Below, piece by piece: positions 5,203-6,130 of a stretch of 6,130 nt of DNA (the first letter of the stretch is position 1; the number at the start of each line of letters is the position of its first letter). Origin of the DNA: M2408 sp044348665. GTDB lineage: Bacteria > Bacteroidota > Bacteroidia > Flavobacteriales_D > Crocinitomicaceae. The stretch covers positions 1 to 6,130 of the forward strand of contig JBIKSI010000168.1 in assembly GCA_044348665.1 (NCBI GenBank), read 5' to 3'. The notes beneath the pieces are model-generated. The model searched no databases. It worked only from the letters and a program-made list of their open reading frames with translations, and had not been told where the DNA came from. A program made the position numbers and the translations under genes.

Positions 5203-6072
5203 GTGGAAAAAGTCTCAAATAATAATACTTCCAAGTTCAAAGCTTACGTTTCTTTTACAAAATTTAGACTTTCATTTCTAGTTGTTGTATCAGCATTGAG
5301 CGGTTATTTATTTGCTGGCGGAAAAGATTTGATAGAAATCACCTATTTACTGATTGGTGGCATGTTGGTTACAGCCGCGTCTAATGGTTCAAATCAAATT
5401 TGGGAAAAAGATTTAGACAAACTGATGAAACGAACGCAATCTAGACCACTTCCACAAAACAATATGTCCTTGAAAGAAAGCTACATTGCAGTTCTCGTTT
5501 TTTTAGCCTTAGGATTATTTCTACTATTACAATTAAATCTTACCACAGCACTTTTAGGTTTGCTCTCCTATATTTTGTACGTTTTTATTTATACTCCGTT
5601 GAAAAGAGTTACACCGTGGGCGGTTTTTGTGGGAGCTTTCCCAGGAGCTATGCCTCCCATGTTAGGAGCAATTGCACACACCAATGAATTTGGTTTGATG
5701 CCTGGAGTTTTATTTTTTGTACAATTTATTTGGCAATTTCCTCATTTTTGGGCAATTGCTTGGGTAGTATATGATGATTACAAAGCTGGTGGATTTTCTT
5801 TATTACCTTCTAAGGATGGAAAAGGAAAAGGTTCTGCTTTTCAAATTATAGTTTATTCCTTTTTATTAATACCAATTAGTTTGATTCCTTGGGTTTTAGA
5901 TTGGACAGGTATCACCACCTTAATCATTGGTACAATTGTAAGTACCTGGTTTTTTTATTACGCTTATAAGTTATTCATTAGCTGCGAAGATAAGGATGCA
6001 AAAAAACTAATGTTCGCTTCATTTGTTTATCTACCAATAATACAATTTTTATACGTATTTGACAAAATTTAA
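5203..6072 (+). CDS. ctaB: Heme O synthase (protoheme IX farnesyltransferase)
   Basis: Integral membrane prenyltransferase of the UbiA family that adds a farnesyl group to heme B to make heme O, the precursor of heme A for cytochrome oxidases. With GTG 5203 as start it has 289 residues, the usual length. The first prenyl-diphosphate motif is Asn64 to Pro84 with Asp70, Asp72, Met75, Arg77, Arg81; Glu68 stands where Asp is found in E. coli CyoE. YTPLKR (130-135), FPGAMPPMLG (146-155), WQFPHFWAIAW (177-187) and the second acidic motif DDYKAGGFSLLP (191-202) are all typical. About seven to nine hydrophobic segments are visible, from residue 23 to the C-terminus. The frame also opens at TTG 5188 (294 residues), but that codon overlaps the promoter. 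The next gene starts 21 bases downstream, probably in one operon with oxidase genes. Confidence 0.93.
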   Translation: MEKVSNNNTSKFKAYVSFTKFRLSFLVVVSALSGYLFAGGKDLIEITYLLIGGMLVTAASNGSNQIWEKDLDKLMKRTQSRPLPQNNMSLKESYIAVLVFLALGLFLLLQLNLTTALLGLLSYILYVFIYTPLKRVTPWAVFVGAFPGAMPPMLGAIAHTNEFGLMPGVLFFVQFIWQFPHFWAIAWVVYDDYKAGGFSLLPSKDGKGKGSAFQIIVYSFLLIPISLIPWVLDWTGITTLIIGTIVSTWFFYYAYKLFISCEDKDAKKLMFASFVYLPIIQFLYVFDKI

Positions 6073-6093
6073 TTCACAAAACAACAACAAGTC

Positions 6094-6130
6094 ATGCAAA
6101 AAAGATACAGCGACGAGTTAGACCCAACGG
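6094..6130 (+). CDS. Start of a downstream gene, possibly cytochrome c oxidase subunit III; cut by the window edge
   Basis: Only 12 codons are present (MQKRYSDELDPT), beginning 21 bases after the ctaB stop with an A-rich leader (ACAACAACAA) and no Shine-Dalgarno. The short gap suggests cotranscription with ctaB. In Flavobacteria ctaB is commonly followed by heme-copper oxidase subunit III genes, which start with a short polar segment before the first helix; the residues seen are compatible but not diagnostic. Confidence 0.5.
   Translation, partial: MQKRYSDELDPT

Noticed and set aside
4876..5218. Minus-strand open frames across the acidic-tail gene and the ctaB start
   Set aside because: They result from the GAT/GAA-rich codons read in reverse (Ile/Val- or His/Arg-rich strings) and cross a terminator and a promoter.

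Overview
The window looks like a piece of chromosome from a member of the Flavobacteriales (Bacteroidota). Three things point there: strong AT bias; promoters of the Bacteroidota type (TTTG, about 19 bases, then TAnnTTTG) instead of -35/-10 boxes; and gene families typical of the group, namely a eukaryote-like class I ribonucleotide reductase, a ComF protein with zinc-finger cysteines, and heme O synthase next to the start of what is probably a cytochrome oxidase gene. Genus cannot be fixed from this sequence.

Layout. The minus strand carries a ribonucleotide reductase operon in the order nrdB-nrdA (1-2848). nrdA runs off the left edge. A hairpin and an unusually strong Shine-Dalgarno lie in the 79-base gap between the two genes. 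A 450-base divergent intergenic region (2849-3298) separates nrdB from a plus-strand comF gene (3299-4027); it holds a -7 element for nrdB, a well-formed promoter for comF, and several AT-rich inverted repeats. comF is followed by a 413-base stretch without a gene (4028-4440). Then come a two-gene operon of small proteins of unknown function (4441-4728 and 4735-5091, the second with a very acidic tail), a terminator, heme O synthase (ctaB, 5203-6072), and the first 12 codons of another gene, probably a cytochrome oxidase subunit.

The most interesting item is in the 4028-4440 gap. Bases 4176-4298 fold on paper into one long imperfect hairpin of 30 base pairs (13 + 7 + 10). It is preceded by a perfect TAnnTTTG element and by two exact 10-base direct repeats 21 bases apart, and it is followed directly by seven Ts. 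Its apical loop carries five copies of AGTTT. This has the layout of an independent small RNA gene with its own promoter, possible regulator sites and terminator. I do not recognise the family. A 6S-like RNA and a short hairpin transposable element (MITE) are the main alternatives.

Functionally, nrdBA supplies deoxynucleotides, comF belongs to a family tied to DNA uptake, and ctaB makes heme O for the respiratory oxidase whose genes probably follow. The ctaB promoter overlaps the apparent TTG start, so translation more likely begins at GTG 5203. A 26-base dyad sits just upstream, where a regulator could act.
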